A stretch of DNA of 64,000 bases, from the NCBI GenBank assembly GCA_019634915.1, contig JAHCAN010000002.1:62001-126000 (forward strand). Direction: 5' to 3'. Both the position numbers and the translations under genes were made by a program. The notes under the pieces were generated by a model. That model saw nothing but the letters and a program-made list of their open reading frames with translations. It was not told where the DNA came from and did not search any database. Numbering within the stretch: position 1 is the first letter of the stretch; each line of letters starts with the position of its first letter. This document shows positions 46,747-58,301 of this stretch, piece after piece. Source of the DNA: Steroidobacteraceae bacterium (GTDB taxonomy: Bacteria; Pseudomonadota; Gammaproteobacteria; Steroidobacterales; Steroidobacteraceae).

Positions 46747-48120
46747 ATGGATCAGTCGCTCGACGCCCTGTCGCCGATAGATGGACGATATCGCCGTGCG
46801 GCCGATCCGCTGCGCCCGATCCTGAGCGAACGCGGCCTGATTCTCGCGCGCATCCGGGTCGAGGCGGAATGGTTTCGCTGCCTGGTCAGCGAGGTGCCGG
46901 CATTCCGTGCCCTCGACGTGCCGCCGGCCGCGCTCGAACGCGCCGCCGCGCTCGCGGCCGAGCCCGACGAGCAGGCCGCCGTCGCGGTCAAGGAGATCGA
47001 GGCGCGCATCAACCACGACGTCAAGGCGGTGGAGTACTACGTGCGCGATGCGCTCGCCGCGGCGGGCGCGCCGCCCGCTGCGCTCGAGCTCGTGCACTTC
47101 GGCTGCACGTCCGAGGACATCAACAACGTGAGCTATGCGCGACTGCTGGTCGCGGCCCGCGCGGTGCTGCTCGAGGCGCTCGATGCGCGCATCGCCGCGC
47201 TGCGTGGCTTCGCCGCGCAGTATGCCGCGCTGCCGATGATCGCCCGCACGCACGGCCAGGGCGCGAGCCCGACGACGCTCGGCAAGGAGTTCGCCAACGT
47301 CGTGATGCGCCTCGAGCGCGCGCGCGCCCGCTTCGCCTCGGTCGCGGCGCTCGGCAAGTGGAATGGCGCGGTCGGCAACTACAATGCCCATGTCGCCGCA
47401 TTCGCCGGGCTCGACTGGCCGGCGCTCGCCGCGCGCTTCGTCGCCTCGCTCGGCCTCGGCTTCAACGCGTACACCACGCAGATCGAGCCGCACGACTGGG
47501 TCGGCGAGTACTGCGACGCGCTCGCTGCGATCAATGTGATCGTGCTCGACCTCGCACGCGACATCTGGGGCTACATCTCGCTCGGCTATCTGCGCCAGCG
47601 GGTGGTCAGCGGCGAGGTCGGCTCCTCGACGATGCCGCACAAGGTCAATCCGATCGATTTCGAGAACGCGGAAGGCAATCTCGGCGTCGCGAACGCGCTG
47701 CTGCGGCACTTCTCGGCCAAGCTGCCGGTGTCGCGCTGGCAGCGCGACCTGACCGATTCGACCGTGCTGCGCAATCTCGGCGTCGCGCTCGCGCATACGC
47801 TGGTCGCATGGCAGTCGCTCGGCCGCGGCCTCGGCAAGATCGAGGCGAACCCGGCGCGGCTTGCGGCGGATCTCGACGATGCCTGGGAGCTGCTCGCCGA
47901 AGCGGTGCAGACCGTGCTACGCGCGCACGGCGTGCCGAACGGCTACGAGCTGCTGAAGGAGTTCACGCGCGGCCGGCCGATCGACGCGGCGATGTTGCGC
48001 GAACTGATCGACGGGCTGCCGATTCCGGAGGCGGCGCGCGAGGAGCTGCGCCGGCTGTCGCCGTCCGCCTACACGGGCCTCGCGGCGGATCTGGCCGGGA
48101 AACTGCCCGCCCGGAACTGA
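46747..48120 (+). CDS. purB: adenylosuccinate lyase
   Basis: Enzyme of 457 residues acting twice in purine synthesis, on SAICAR and on adenylosuccinate. It is the E. coli-like PurB type: HFGCTSEDINN, ARTHGQGASPTTLGKE with the catalytic His, and the serine loop GSSTMPHKVNPIDFEN. The start is ATG at 46747. In E. coli purB lies beside hflD, mnmA and nudJ; here nudJ and mnmA follow but hflD is replaced by a short uncharacterised gene. Confidence 0.96.
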   Translation: MDQSLDALSPIDGRYRRAADPLRPILSERGLILARIRVEAEWFRCLVSEVPAFRALDVPPAALERAAALAAEPDEQAAVAVKEIEARINHDVKAVEYYVRDALAAAGAPPAALELVHFGCTSEDINNVSYARLLVAARAVLLEALDARIAALRGFAAQYAALPMIARTHGQGASPTTLGKEFANVVMRLERARARFASVAALGKWNGAVGNYNAHVAAFAGLDWPALAARFVASLGLGFNAYTTQIEPHDWVGEYCDALAAINVIVLDLARDIWGYISLGYLRQRVVSGEVGSSTMPHKVNPIDFENAEGNLGVANALLRHFSAKLPVSRWQRDLTDSTVLRNLGVALAHTLVAWQSLGRGLGKIEANPARLAADLDDAWELLAEAVQTVLRAHGVPNGYELLKEFTRGRPIDAAMLRELIDGLPIPEAAREELRRLSPSAYTGLAADLAGKLPARN

Positions 48121-48158
48121 GACCTGCGGCACGCTTTGGCGCCCCGGCCTATGTCAAG

Positions 48159-48223
48159 CCGCGGCAAACCGTGACCGCGTCGACACGCCGGCCCGGTCGA
48201 ACGCCGGACAATCCGCGGCAAAC
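48159..48223 (+). repeat. direct repeat CCGCGGCAAAC upstream of the uncharacterised gene
   Basis: The 11-base sequence occurs at 48159-48169 and 48213-48223, 54 bases apart start to start, in the 129-base gap between purB and the next gene. Nothing else is evident in the gap apart from a small GCC-ACCA-GGC hairpin at 48224-48233. It could be chance or a regulatory site. Confidence 0.3.
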
Positions 48224-48249
48224 GCCACCAGGCGTGAGGCTGCGCAATC

Positions 48250-48810
48250 GTGAGTACGACCGGGGAATTCGAGCTGAGTCTGCTGTCGCAGTCGCCTGCG
48301 CCACGGCTCGAACTGCCGCCCCTCGAAGCGCCGCCACAGGTCAATGTCGTCACGACGCTGGAGGAAGCACTGGCCGCCACGATCCTGGTCGCCGGCAGCG
48401 CGCAGCGGCTGATGTCGATCTGCACGCCGAACCTCGAGCCCGATCTCTACGACCAGACCTCTTTCCTCGATATCGTCAAGCGCTTCGTGCTGGCGCGCAG
48501 CTTCGCCAAGGTGCGCGTGCTGATCGGCGACGGCAGCCGCCTGATGCGCGACGTGCACCGCTTCGTCGCGATGAGCCGGCGCCTGACCAGCTACATCGAC
48601 ATCCGCGTGCTCGGCGCCGATGCGCCGAAACCCCATCCCGGCTACATCATCGCCGACGACCGCGCGATCCTGTACCGGGCGAACGCCGCGCAGTGGGACG
48701 GCATCGCCGACCTCGACAACCCGGCGGTCGCGCGCATGCACCTCGCCGAATTCGACGCCCAGTGGATCGCCCACGCGCCGGACTTCGGCTACCGGGTCGC
48801 GCGCCGCTGA
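48250..48810 (+). CDS. uncharacterised protein, phospholipase D-like fold suspected
   Basis: Soluble protein of 186 residues without signal peptide or membrane segment. It begins with a Pro-rich lead (to about residue 35), then LEEALAATILVAGSAQRLMS, VRVLIGDGSRLMRDVHRFV, and HPGYIIADDRAILYRANAAQW. The HxG...D arrangement near residue 132 resembles half of a phospholipase D-type site, but no HKD motif is complete. It is probably related to short gammaproteobacterial proteins found with purB or acetyltransferase genes. Start GTG at 48250. It stands where E. coli has hflD but shows no similarity to it that I can see. Confidence 0.6.
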   Translation: MSTTGEFELSLLSQSPAPRLELPPLEAPPQVNVVTTLEEALAATILVAGSAQRLMSICTPNLEPDLYDQTSFLDIVKRFVLARSFAKVRVLIGDGSRLMRDVHRFVAMSRRLTSYIDIRVLGADAPKPHPGYIIADDRAILYRANAAQWDGIADLDNPAVARMHLAEFDAQWIAHAPDFGYRVARR

Positions 48811-48833
48811 GCCCCGCTGCGTATCATCCGCTG

Positions 48834-49319
48834 ATGGCCTCCCGTCCCGCAGTCACCGTCGCCGCCGTCGTCGAACGCGCGGGGCAGTTCCTCGTCGTCG
48901 AGGAGCGTGTCAGCGGCCGGCTCGTCCTGAACCAGCCCGCCGGCCACGTCGAGGATCGCGAGACGCTGCTCGAGGCGGTGGTGCGCGAGACGCGCGAGGA
49001 AAGCGCGTGGCGCTTCACGCCGCGCCACGTGCTCGGCGTCTACCTGTGGCGCAATGCGCGGAGCGGCAAGTCGACGCTGCGCATCGCCTTCGCCGGCGAG
49101 GTCTCGGACCACGATCCCGGCGCCGCGCTCGACCTCGGCATCACCGGCACGCACTGGATGAGCCGCGATCAGCTCGAGGCCGCGCACCCGCGCCTGCGCA
49201 GCCCGCTCGTCCTGCGCTGCATCGACGACTACCTCGCCGGGCGCCGCCTGCCGCTCGAGACGATCGCGCACCTCGACCTGCAGTCGGCCGCGCACATGCA
49301 CGCCGTCAAGGTCGGCTGA
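48834..49319 (+). CDS. nudJ: Nudix phosphohydrolase NudJ
   Basis: Enzyme of 161 residues. The Nudix box is GHVEDRETLLEAVVRETREE-type, preceded by LVLNQPAGHVE, which is characteristic of NudJ; the family acts on thiamine-phosphate precursors (HMP-PP) and nucleoside triphosphates. The C-terminal half carries YLAGRRLPLETIAH. The start ATG at 48834 follows the preceding gene by 23 bases; mnmA follows 21 bases later, the same pairing as in E. coli. Confidence 0.88.
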   Translation: MASRPAVTVAAVVERAGQFLVVEERVSGRLVLNQPAGHVEDRETLLEAVVRETREESAWRFTPRHVLGVYLWRNARSGKSTLRIAFAGEVSDHDPGAALDLGITGTHWMSRDQLEAAHPRLRSPLVLRCIDDYLAGRRLPLETIAHLDLQSAAHMHAVKVG

Positions 49320-49340
49320 GCCGCACCGTACAATGCGCGC

Positions 49341-50471
49341 ATGAGCGCGCATCACCGTGTCATCGTCGGGCTGTCGGGCGGCGTCGATTCCGCCGTCGCG
49401 GCGCTGCTGCTGCTCGAGCGCGGCGCCGAGGTCCAGGGCCTGTTCATGGCCAACTGGGAAGAAGACGACGACGGCTATTGCACGGCTGCCCGCGATTTCC
49501 AGGACGCGCGCGGGGTCGCCGAGGTGCTCGGCATTCCGTTGCACCGGGTCGATTTCTCGTGCGAGTACCGCGACCGCGTGTTCGCGCATTTCCTCGACGA
49601 GTACGCGGCCGGCCGCACGCCGAACCCCGACGTGGCATGCAACCGCGAGATCAAGTTCGGCCTGTGCCTCGAGCATGCACGCAGGCTTGGTGGCGAGCGC
49701 TTCGCGACCGGCCACTACGCGCGCCTGCGCGCCGGCCCCGGCGGCGTCGAACTGCACAAGGGCGCCGATCCCGGCCGCGACCAGTCGTACTTCCTGCACG
49801 GCATCGAGCGGACGGCGCTCGCAGCGATCGAGTTTCCGGTCGGCGAGCTGCCGAAGGACGAGGTACGCGAGCGCGCCCGTCGCGCGGGTCTCGCCGTCCA
49901 CGACAAGCCCGACAGCACCGGCATCTGCTTCATCGGCGAGCGCCCTTTCCGCCAGTTTCTTGCGCGTTACATCGCCGATACGCCCGGTACGATCGAAACG
50001 CCCGCCGGCGAGCGCCTCGGCACGCATCACGGCCTCGCCTTCTACACACTCGGGCAGCGCGGCGGACTCGAAGTCGGCGGGCGTGTCGGCCACACGGGCG
50101 GCGCCTGGTATGTCGCGCGCAAGGATCCGGCCCGCAATGCGCTGATCGTCGTGCAGGGCCACGATCATCCGCTGCTGTTGTCGCGCGCGCTGCGCACCGG
50201 CCCGGTGAACTGGCTCTCGACCGAGCGGCAGGAGCCGTTCACGGCCGCGGTCAAGGTGCGTTACCGCCAGGAGGACCAGCCGGCGCGCGTCACACCGCTC
50301 GCGGGCGGCGGCGTCCACGTCGGGTTTGACCACGCGCAACGCGCGGTGGCGCCCGGCCAGTACGCTGTCCTGTACGACGGCAGCCGCTGCCTCGGCGGTG
50401 GCGTGATCGAATCGACCGAGCCGGCCGCCGACAGCGAGCCCGCATTTCCCACCGCAGCCACATCAAGGTAA
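49341..50471 (+). CDS. mnmA: tRNA-specific 2-thiouridylase MnmA
   Basis: Adds the 2-thio group to wobble U34 of tRNA-Lys, tRNA-Glu and tRNA-Gln. The 376-residue protein has the PP-loop [11 protein letters not shown] (residues 10-20), the interaction loop MANWEEDDD, and the two catalytic cysteines Cys100 ([12 protein letters not shown]) and Cys196 ([11 protein letters not shown]), near the E. coli positions 102 and 199. The start is ATG at 49341. Confidence 0.96.
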   Translation: MSAHHRVIVGLSGGVDSAVAALLLLERGAEVQGLFMANWEEDDDGYCTAARDFQDARGVAEVLGIPLHRVDFSCEYRDRVFAHFLDEYAAGRTPNPDVACNREIKFGLCLEHARRLGGERFATGHYARLRAGPGGVELHKGADPGRDQSYFLHGIERTALAAIEFPVGELPKDEVRERARRAGLAVHDKPDSTGICFIGERPFRQFLARYIADTPGTIETPAGERLGTHHGLAFYTLGQRGGLEVGGRVGHTGGAWYVARKDPARNALIVVQGHDHPLLLSRALRTGPVNWLSTERQEPFTAAVKVRYRQEDQPARVTPLAGGGVHVGFDHAQRAVAPGQYAVLYDGSRCLGGGVIESTEPAADSEPAFPTAATSR

Positions 50472-50475
50472 ACCG

Positions 50476-51507
50476 ATGTCGAGATCCCGAGCCCTCCCGC
50501 CGCGCCTGTCGGCGCTCCAAAGCCTCACCGGACGCACGCCGCTGCTCGAGCTGGAATGCGAGTTCCGCGGCCGCACGCACCACATCTACGCCAAGCACGA
50601 GGCGCTCAATTTCACCGGCAGCATCAAGGACCGCATGGCGCTGCACATCCTCGAGCGCGCTTACGCCGACGGCGAGATCCAGGCCGGCGACGAAATCGCC
50701 GAAGCGACCAGCGGCAATACCGGCATCGCCTTCGCCGCGATGGGCCGGGCGCTCGGCCACCCGGTGCGCATCTACATGCCGGACTGGATGAGCCGCGAGC
50801 GCGTACTCGTGATCCAGAGCCTCGGCGCCTCGATCATTCCGGTATCGCATGAACAGGGCGGCTTCCTCGGCAGCATCGCGATGGCCGACGAGTATGCGGC
50901 CGCGACGCCGCGCGTCTTCCGGCCGCGCCAGTTCGACAGCGCGGCGAATACCCGCGCGCACTACGACACCACCGGACCCGAACTGCTGGCGCAGCTGCCC
51001 TGCCCGCCGACCGCGTTCGTCGCCGGCGTCGGCACCGGCGGCACCGTGATGGGCGTCGGGCGGCTGCTGCGCGAGCGCGTACCGGGCGCGACCGTGCATC
51101 CGCTCGAACCGGCCAATTCGCCGACGCTGCGCACCGGCACGAAGGTCGGGCGGCATCGCATCCAGGGAATCAGCGACGAGTTCGTGCCCTCGATCCTGCA
51201 GCTCGATGCGCTCGACCGCATCATCGATGTCTGGGACGGCGATGCGATCTGCATGGCGCAGAAGCTCGCCGGCGAGCTCGGCATCGCGGTCGGCATCAGC
51301 TCCGGCGCCAACCTGCTCGGTGCCCTCGAGATCGCGCACGAACAGGGCGCCGGCGCCGTCGTCACCACGGTTTTCTGTGACGACAATCGCAAGTACCTGT
51401 CGACCGATCTGTGCAGCGACGAGGAATGCAAGCCGCACTACCTGTCGCGCGAGGTGAAGTTGCGCGGCTTCCGGGTCATCCCGATGCCGGAAACTACGGA
51501 TGGCTGA
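50476..51507 (+). CDS. PLP-dependent cysteine synthase-family enzyme
   Basis: Fold-type II PLP enzyme of 343 residues. The Schiff-base lysine is in [11 protein letters not shown] (near residue 51), the substrate loop in TSGNTGIA, and the phosphate loop in [10 protein letters not shown]. It resembles CysK/CysM and the catalytic core of cystathionine beta-synthase, but has a C-terminal stretch with three cysteines ([18 protein letters not shown]) that typical CysK lacks. It could use O-acetylserine, serine or another beta-substituted amino acid; the sequence does not decide. It lies 4 bases after mnmA and may be co-transcribed, which would link a sulfur amino acid enzyme with tRNA thiolation. 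Confidence 0.8.
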   Translation: MSRSRALPPRLSALQSLTGRTPLLELECEFRGRTHHIYAKHEALNFTGSIKDRMALHILERAYADGEIQAGDEIAEATSGNTGIAFAAMGRALGHPVRIYMPDWMSRERVLVIQSLGASIIPVSHEQGGFLGSIAMADEYAAATPRVFRPRQFDSAANTRAHYDTTGPELLAQLPCPPTAFVAGVGTGGTVMGVGRLLRERVPGATVHPLEPANSPTLRTGTKVGRHRIQGISDEFVPSILQLDALDRIIDVWDGDAICMAQKLAGELGIAVGISSGANLLGALEIAHEQGAGAVVTTVFCDDNRKYLSTDLCSDEECKPHYLSREVKLRGFRVIPMPETTDG

Positions 51508-51554
51508 CCGCGGCCGAGCGCGCCGGGGCGCTCGCGGGAGCGGCGCACGCACGC

Positions 51555-51560
51555 TATAAT
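51555..51560 (+). promoter_or_regulatory. candidate -10 element of acnA
   Basis: A perfect TATAAT lies 44 bases before the acnA start, within a short AT-rich island (CTATAATTAG). No recognisable -35 hexamer is found at 16-18 bases. A GGAG ribosome site occurs ten bases before the ATG. Confidence 0.45.
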
Positions 51561-51603
51561 TAGCGGCTGTTTTGAGCCTTATCGCCCCGTCGCGGAGAAC
51601 ACG

Positions 51604-54297
<2,694 letters not shown>

Positions 54298-54307
54298 GCG
54301 GCGCGCG

Positions 54308-54991
54308 ATGAGCGGCGGCGGGCGCGTGGTCGCGGTCTTCGATCTCGACGGCACGCTCACCCGCCGCGACACGCTCTTCCCTTACGTCTGGCACTACCTC
54401 GCGCGCCGCCCGTGGCGGCTCGCGCGCCTGCTGCGCGTGCTGCCCGCCGCCTGCCGCTACCTGTTCGACGGCCACGACCGCGGCCGGCTCAAGGCCGCGC
54501 TGCTGCGCCATGCGCTCGGCGGCGAGTCCCGGGCGGCGATCGAGGCATGGAACGAACGCTACCTGCCGCGCGTGATCGCGCGCGGGCTGCTGGACGATGC
54601 CGTGCATGTGCTCGAGGCGCATACGACCGGCGGCGACCTGCTGGTACTGATGTCGGCGAGCGTCGACCTGTACGTGCCGGCGCTCGGCCGCCGGCTCGGT
54701 TTCGAGCGCGTGATCTGCACCGAGGTGCGCTGGAACGGCGAGACACTCGACGGCGCACTCGCCAGCGCGAATCGGCGCGGCGAGGAGAAGGCGCGCTGCT
54801 TCGAAGCACTGCGCGCGCAGCACGCGACCGCACGCTTCGTCGCCTACGGCAACAGCGGCTCCGACCTCGCCCATCTGCAGCTTGCGGATCGCGGCGTGCT
54901 GGTGAACGGATCGCGGCGTGCGCGTCGCGAAGCCCGGGCCCTCGGCGTCAATTGCGTGCAATGGCGGGGAACATGGCGGGCCCGGCGCTGA
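54308..54991 (+). CDS. HAD-IB family phosphatase (PgpC/SerB-like)
   Basis: HAD hydrolase of 227 residues. Motif I is [12 protein letters not shown] with nucleophile and general acid aspartates, motif II MSASVD, and motif III with [10 protein letters not shown]. It resembles the YfhB/PgpC group (phosphatidylglycerophosphate phosphatases) and related HAD-IB proteins such as the CicA type; the substrate is not certain. It starts ten bases after acnA, so it may share its message. Confidence 0.75.
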   Translation: MSGGGRVVAVFDLDGTLTRRDTLFPYVWHYLARRPWRLARLLRVLPAACRYLFDGHDRGRLKAALLRHALGGESRAAIEAWNERYLPRVIARGLLDDAVHVLEAHTTGGDLLVLMSASVDLYVPALGRRLGFERVICTEVRWNGETLDGALASANRRGEEKARCFEALRAQHATARFVAYGNSGSDLAHLQLADRGVLVNGSRRARREARALGVNCVQWRGTWRARR

Positions 54992-55046
54992 TCCAAAGCG
55001 CACGGAGCGCGCGGATGGACCCCGCCGCATACGAGTATTTACATTA

Positions 55047-56024
55047 ATGAAATCTCGTAAACAACTAATACTACAGAGTATATCTCCCAAATCATCGGAG
55101 ATCACGCCGCCGCAGGTCTACCTCGATCGCCGGCGATGGCTGATGGGCGCGGCAGCGCTCGGCGCCGTCGGCGTGGCGGGCACTGCGGCCGGGAAGGCCA
55201 TGCCCGAGGCGACGGCACTCGCGAAACTGCGCGCACCGCGCAATGCGCGCTTCGTCGCCGACGAGACGCAGACCAGCTTCGAGGACATCACCTCGTACAA
55301 CAACTTCTACGAGTTCGGCACCGGCAAGGCGGACCCGCAACGCAACGCCCAGGCGCTGCGCACGCGGCCGTGGAGCGTCACGATCGGCGGCGAGGCCGGG
55401 GTGACGGGCCGCTACACGCTCGAGGACATCCTCAAGCCGCATGCACTCGAGGAACGCGTCTACCGCATGCGCTGCGTCGAGCGCTGGTCGATGGTGATCC
55501 CGTGGGTGGGCTTCCCGCTCGCCGACCTGCTGCGGCGTTTCCAGCCGACCTCGAAGGCGAAGTACGTCGCCTTCACGACGTTGCACGACCCGCGGCAGAT
55601 GCCGGGCCAGCGCGCCGGCTGGCTCGAATGGCCGTATGTCGAGGGACTGCGCATCGACGAGGCGATGCACCCGCTGACGCTGCTCGCGGTCGGTCTCTAC
55701 GGGCGTGTGCTGCCGAACCAGAACGGCGCGCCGCTGCGCCTCGTCGTGCCGTGGAAGTATGGCTTCAAGGGCATCAAGTCGATCGTTGCGATCCATTTCA
55801 CGGAGCGCCAGCCGCCGACGAGCTGGAACCTCGCGGCGCCCGACGAATACGGCTTCTACGCGAACGTGAACCCGGCGGTCGACCATCCGCGCTGGAGCCA
55901 GGCGAGCGAGCGCCGCATTGGTGCCAGCCTGTTCTCGGCGACGCGGCCTACCCTGCCGTTCAACGGCTACGCCGCCGACGTGGCCGGGCTCTATCGCAGC
56001 ATGGATCTGCGACGCTGGTTCTGA
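55047..56024 (+). CDS. msrP: protein-methionine-sulfoxide reductase catalytic subunit MsrP
   Basis: Periplasmic molybdoenzyme of 325 residues that repairs oxidised methionines in envelope proteins. A twin-arginine signal is present ([16 protein letters not shown], residues 27-42), as expected for export with bound cofactor. The molybdenum ligand Cys is in [28 protein letters not shown] is another family mark. Start ATG at 55047; the first 20 codons are remarkably AT-rich for this window (AAA, TCT, AAA, CAA, ATA). msrQ follows with no gap. Confidence 0.95.
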   Translation: MKSRKQLILQSISPKSSEITPPQVYLDRRRWLMGAAALGAVGVAGTAAGKAMPEATALAKLRAPRNARFVADETQTSFEDITSYNNFYEFGTGKADPQRNAQALRTRPWSVTIGGEAGVTGRYTLEDILKPHALEERVYRMRCVERWSMVIPWVGFPLADLLRRFQPTSKAKYVAFTTLHDPRQMPGQRAGWLEWPYVEGLRIDEAMHPLTLLAVGLYGRVLPNQNGAPLRLVVPWKYGFKGIKSIVAIHFTERQPPTSWNLAAPDEYGFYANVNPAVDHPRWSQASERRIGASLFSATRPTLPFNGYAADVAGLYRSMDLRRWF

Positions 56025-56672
56025 ATGACCGTCACGCAGCGCTATCGCTGGCTCTGGAAGCCGCTCGTGTTCGTGGCGGCGCTGACGCCGGCCCTGCTGA
56101 TGCTCGCCGGCGCCTTTGGCATCGCGGGCAGACGCCTCGGCGCCGACCCGGTCGAAGCGCTGCTGCTGACCTGCGGCAAGACGGCGCTCAATCTGCTGTG
56201 CCTGACGCTCACAGTGACGCCGCTGTCGAAGCTCGCCCGGCTGCCGCAGCTGCTGCGCCTGCGGCGCATGCTCGGCCTGTTCGCGTTCTTCTATGTGCTG
56301 CTGCACTTCACGGTCTATCTCGTGCTCGACCGCGGCCTCGACGGCGCGATGATCGTCGCGGACGTCGCGAAGCGCCCGTACATCACGCTCGGCTTCGTCG
56401 CGCTGCTGCTGCTGTTGCCGCTCGCGGCCACGTCCACGCAACGCATGATGCGCCGGCTCGGCCGGCGCTGGCAGTCGCTGCACCGGCTCGTCTACCCGAT
56501 CGCGATCCTCGCGGTGTGGCACTACTACTGGCAGGTCAAGCGCGACGTCACCGAGCCGCTGATCTACGCCGGGATCGTCGCACTGCTGCTCGGCTGGCGG
56601 CTCTGGCACCGCCGGCGGCGCACGCCGGTCACATCGACGTACGGATCTGCCACAGCTCCGGAAAGAACTTGA
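56025..56672 (+). CDS. msrQ: heme b membrane subunit MsrQ
   Basis: Membrane cytochrome of 215 residues with about six helices that passes electrons from the quinone pool or flavin to MsrP. The heme histidines are in VLLHFTVYL and in LHRLVYPIAILAVWHYYW. Its ATG follows the msrP stop directly. The last 44 bases overlap the end of the convergent tryptophan dioxygenase gene. Confidence 0.94.
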   Translation: MTVTQRYRWLWKPLVFVAALTPALLMLAGAFGIAGRRLGADPVEALLLTCGKTALNLLCLTLTVTPLSKLARLPQLLRLRRMLGLFAFFYVLLHFTVYLVLDRGLDGAMIVADVAKRPYITLGFVALLLLLPLAATSTQRMMRRLGRRWQSLHRLVYPIAILAVWHYYWQVKRDVTEPLIYAGIVALLLGWRLWHRRRRTPVTSTYGSATAPERT

Positions 56673-57501
56673 GCTCGAGCGCCTTGGCGAGATAGGACAC
56701 GCCGCCGGTACCGCCGGTGCCGGGCTTGTAGCCGATGATGCGCTCCACGGTCTTCATGTGGTGGAAGCGCCAGGACTGGAACTTGTGGTCGACGTCGATC
56801 AGGCACTCGGCGAATTCGTACAGGTCCCAGTCCTTCTCGGCATTGTGGTACACGCCGAGCCAGGCGCCGGCCACCTGCTTGCTGGCCCGGTAGGGCTGCG
56901 TGAAATCGCGCACCAGGTAGTCCTCCGGTATGCCGTAGCCGCGCCGGGACAGCAGCCGCAGCGCCTCGTCGTAGATCGACGGCGCCTCGAGCGCGCGCCT
57001 GAGCTGCGCACTCGCCTGCGGGTCGCGGCGGTGCGCGGCGAGGTAGTCGGCGTTCTTGTTGCCGAGCTGGAATTCGAGCAGCCGGTACTGCACCGACTGG
57101 AAGCCCGACGAGCGGCCGAGCGAGTTGCGGAACGCCGAGTAGTCGGCCGGCGTCATCGTCGACAGCACGTCCCAGATCGACAGCAGCTGCACCTGGATGC
57201 GCGCGATGCGCGTGAACATCTTGAACGACGGGTCGAGGTCGTCGCGGCGCACGCACTCGAGCACGCCGGCCAGTTCGTGCAGCATCAGCCGCATCCACAG
57301 CTCGGAAGTCTGGTGCACGACGATGAACAGCAGCTCGTCGTGCTCGCGCGAGTTCGGGTGCTGCGCATCGAGCAGCTTGTCGAGCGCGAGGTAGCCGCCA
57401 TAGGACTGCGAGACGGCCAGGTCCCAGTGGACGGGTTCGTTCGACAGGTCGACGCGCTCGCTCGGCGCGAACGGGCAGCCGGCCGGCGGCTCACTCGCCA
57501 T
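56629..57501 (-). CDS. kynA: tryptophan 2,3-dioxygenase
   Basis: Heme enzyme of 290 residues that opens the indole ring of L-tryptophan to N-formylkynurenine. Family marks: YGGYLALDKLLDAQ, HDELLFIVVHQTSELWMRL with the active-site histidine, SGFQSVQYRLLEFQLGNK, and YKPGTGGTGGVSYL near the C-terminus, with the proximal heme ligand in WRFHHMKTVER. No other kynurenine pathway gene is in the window. It overlaps the YgjP-like gene upstream by 11 bases and msrQ by 44 bases on the opposite strand. Confidence 0.95.
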   Translation of the reverse strand: MASEPPAGCPFAPSERVDLSNEPVHWDLAVSQSYGGYLALDKLLDAQHPNSREHDELLFIVVHQTSELWMRLMLHELAGVLECVRRDDLDPSFKMFTRIARIQVQLLSIWDVLSTMTPADYSAFRNSLGRSSGFQSVQYRLLEFQLGNKNADYLAAHRRDPQASAQLRRALEAPSIYDEALRLLSRRGYGIPEDYLVRDFTQPYRASKQVAGAWLGVYHNAEKDWDLYEFAECLIDVDHKFQSWRFHHMKTVERIIGYKPGTGGTGGVSYLAKALELKFFPELWQIRTSM

Positions 57502-58246
57502 CGGCGAACATCCATGCGGGGACCTGCCGCCAGCCGGCGAGCAGTTCGCGGTCGAGGCAGCGCCAGTCGGGTTCGTGTCGGGCGACGAGCCCCCAGAAGC
57601 GGGCGGAGTGGTTCATGTGCCGGGTATGTGCAAGCTCGTGCAGCAGCAGGTAACGCACGACCGCCGGGCGCTGGAACGCGAGGCAGGCGTTCAGGCTGAT
57701 GGTGCCACGAACCGAGCAGCTGCCCCAACGGGTGCGCTGGCGGCGCACCGACATGCGGCCGAACCGGAAGCCGTACTGGTCGGCGAGCGCCGCGAGCCAC
57801 GGTCCGAGCCCGACGACCGCGCGCCCGGCGACCCAGCCGCGCAGCAGCCGCCGCAATGTCTCGCCGTCGGCGGGCGCGCCGCGCAGTTCGAGCACGCCGT
57901 CGCCGATCCCGATGAGTCGGGGTCGCGAGGCGCCGGCCACCGGGCGCAGCGTCCAGTGCTCGCCGAATGCCGGCAGCGCGATCGATTCGGGTGGAAACGG
58001 CGCCGGTGCCGGGCATTCGCGCCGCGCGCGTTCGCGCCGCGACTCGATCCACTGGCGGTGGTGCTGCAGGAACTCGCGCACCGCCTGCGCCGAGGTGCGC
58101 GGCGGCACGACGACCTCGACCCGCCCGCCGGGGAACACGCGCACGGCAAGGCGGCGCGCGCGGCGGCTGCGGCGGAGGGTCCACGGCAGAGGCGCGGCCT
58201 CGCGCGCATCGAACAGGGACAGCTGGGTGGCGGGCTTCTCGGGCAT
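57491..58246 (-). CDS. YgjP-like (DUF45) metal-dependent hydrolase
   Basis: Cytosolic protein of 251 residues with the zincin-like motif HELAHTRHMNHSARFW (HExxH plus a downstream His), and WGSCSVRGTISLN, both diagnostic of the YgjP/SprT-related DUF45 family. Members are called M48-like metalloproteases or UTP pyrophosphatases; the reaction is not settled. It overlaps kynA by 11 bases and is divergent from the ABC transporter genes. Confidence 0.86.
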   Translation of the reverse strand: MPEKPATQLSLFDAREAAPLPWTLRRSRRARRLAVRVFPGGRVEVVVPPRTSAQAVREFLQHHRQWIESRRERARRECPAPAPFPPESIALPAFGEHWTLRPVAGASRPRLIGIGDGVLELRGAPADGETLRRLLRGWVAGRAVVGLGPWLAALADQYGFRFGRMSVRRQRTRWGSCSVRGTISLNACLAFQRPAVVRYLLLHELAHTRHMNHSARFWGLVARHEPDWRCLDRELLAGWRQVPAWMFADGE

Positions 58247-58301
58247 GGAGTGTCGGCTGCGAACGCTGCCATGATAACAGCCGATCGGCTAGCATGATCG
58301 G

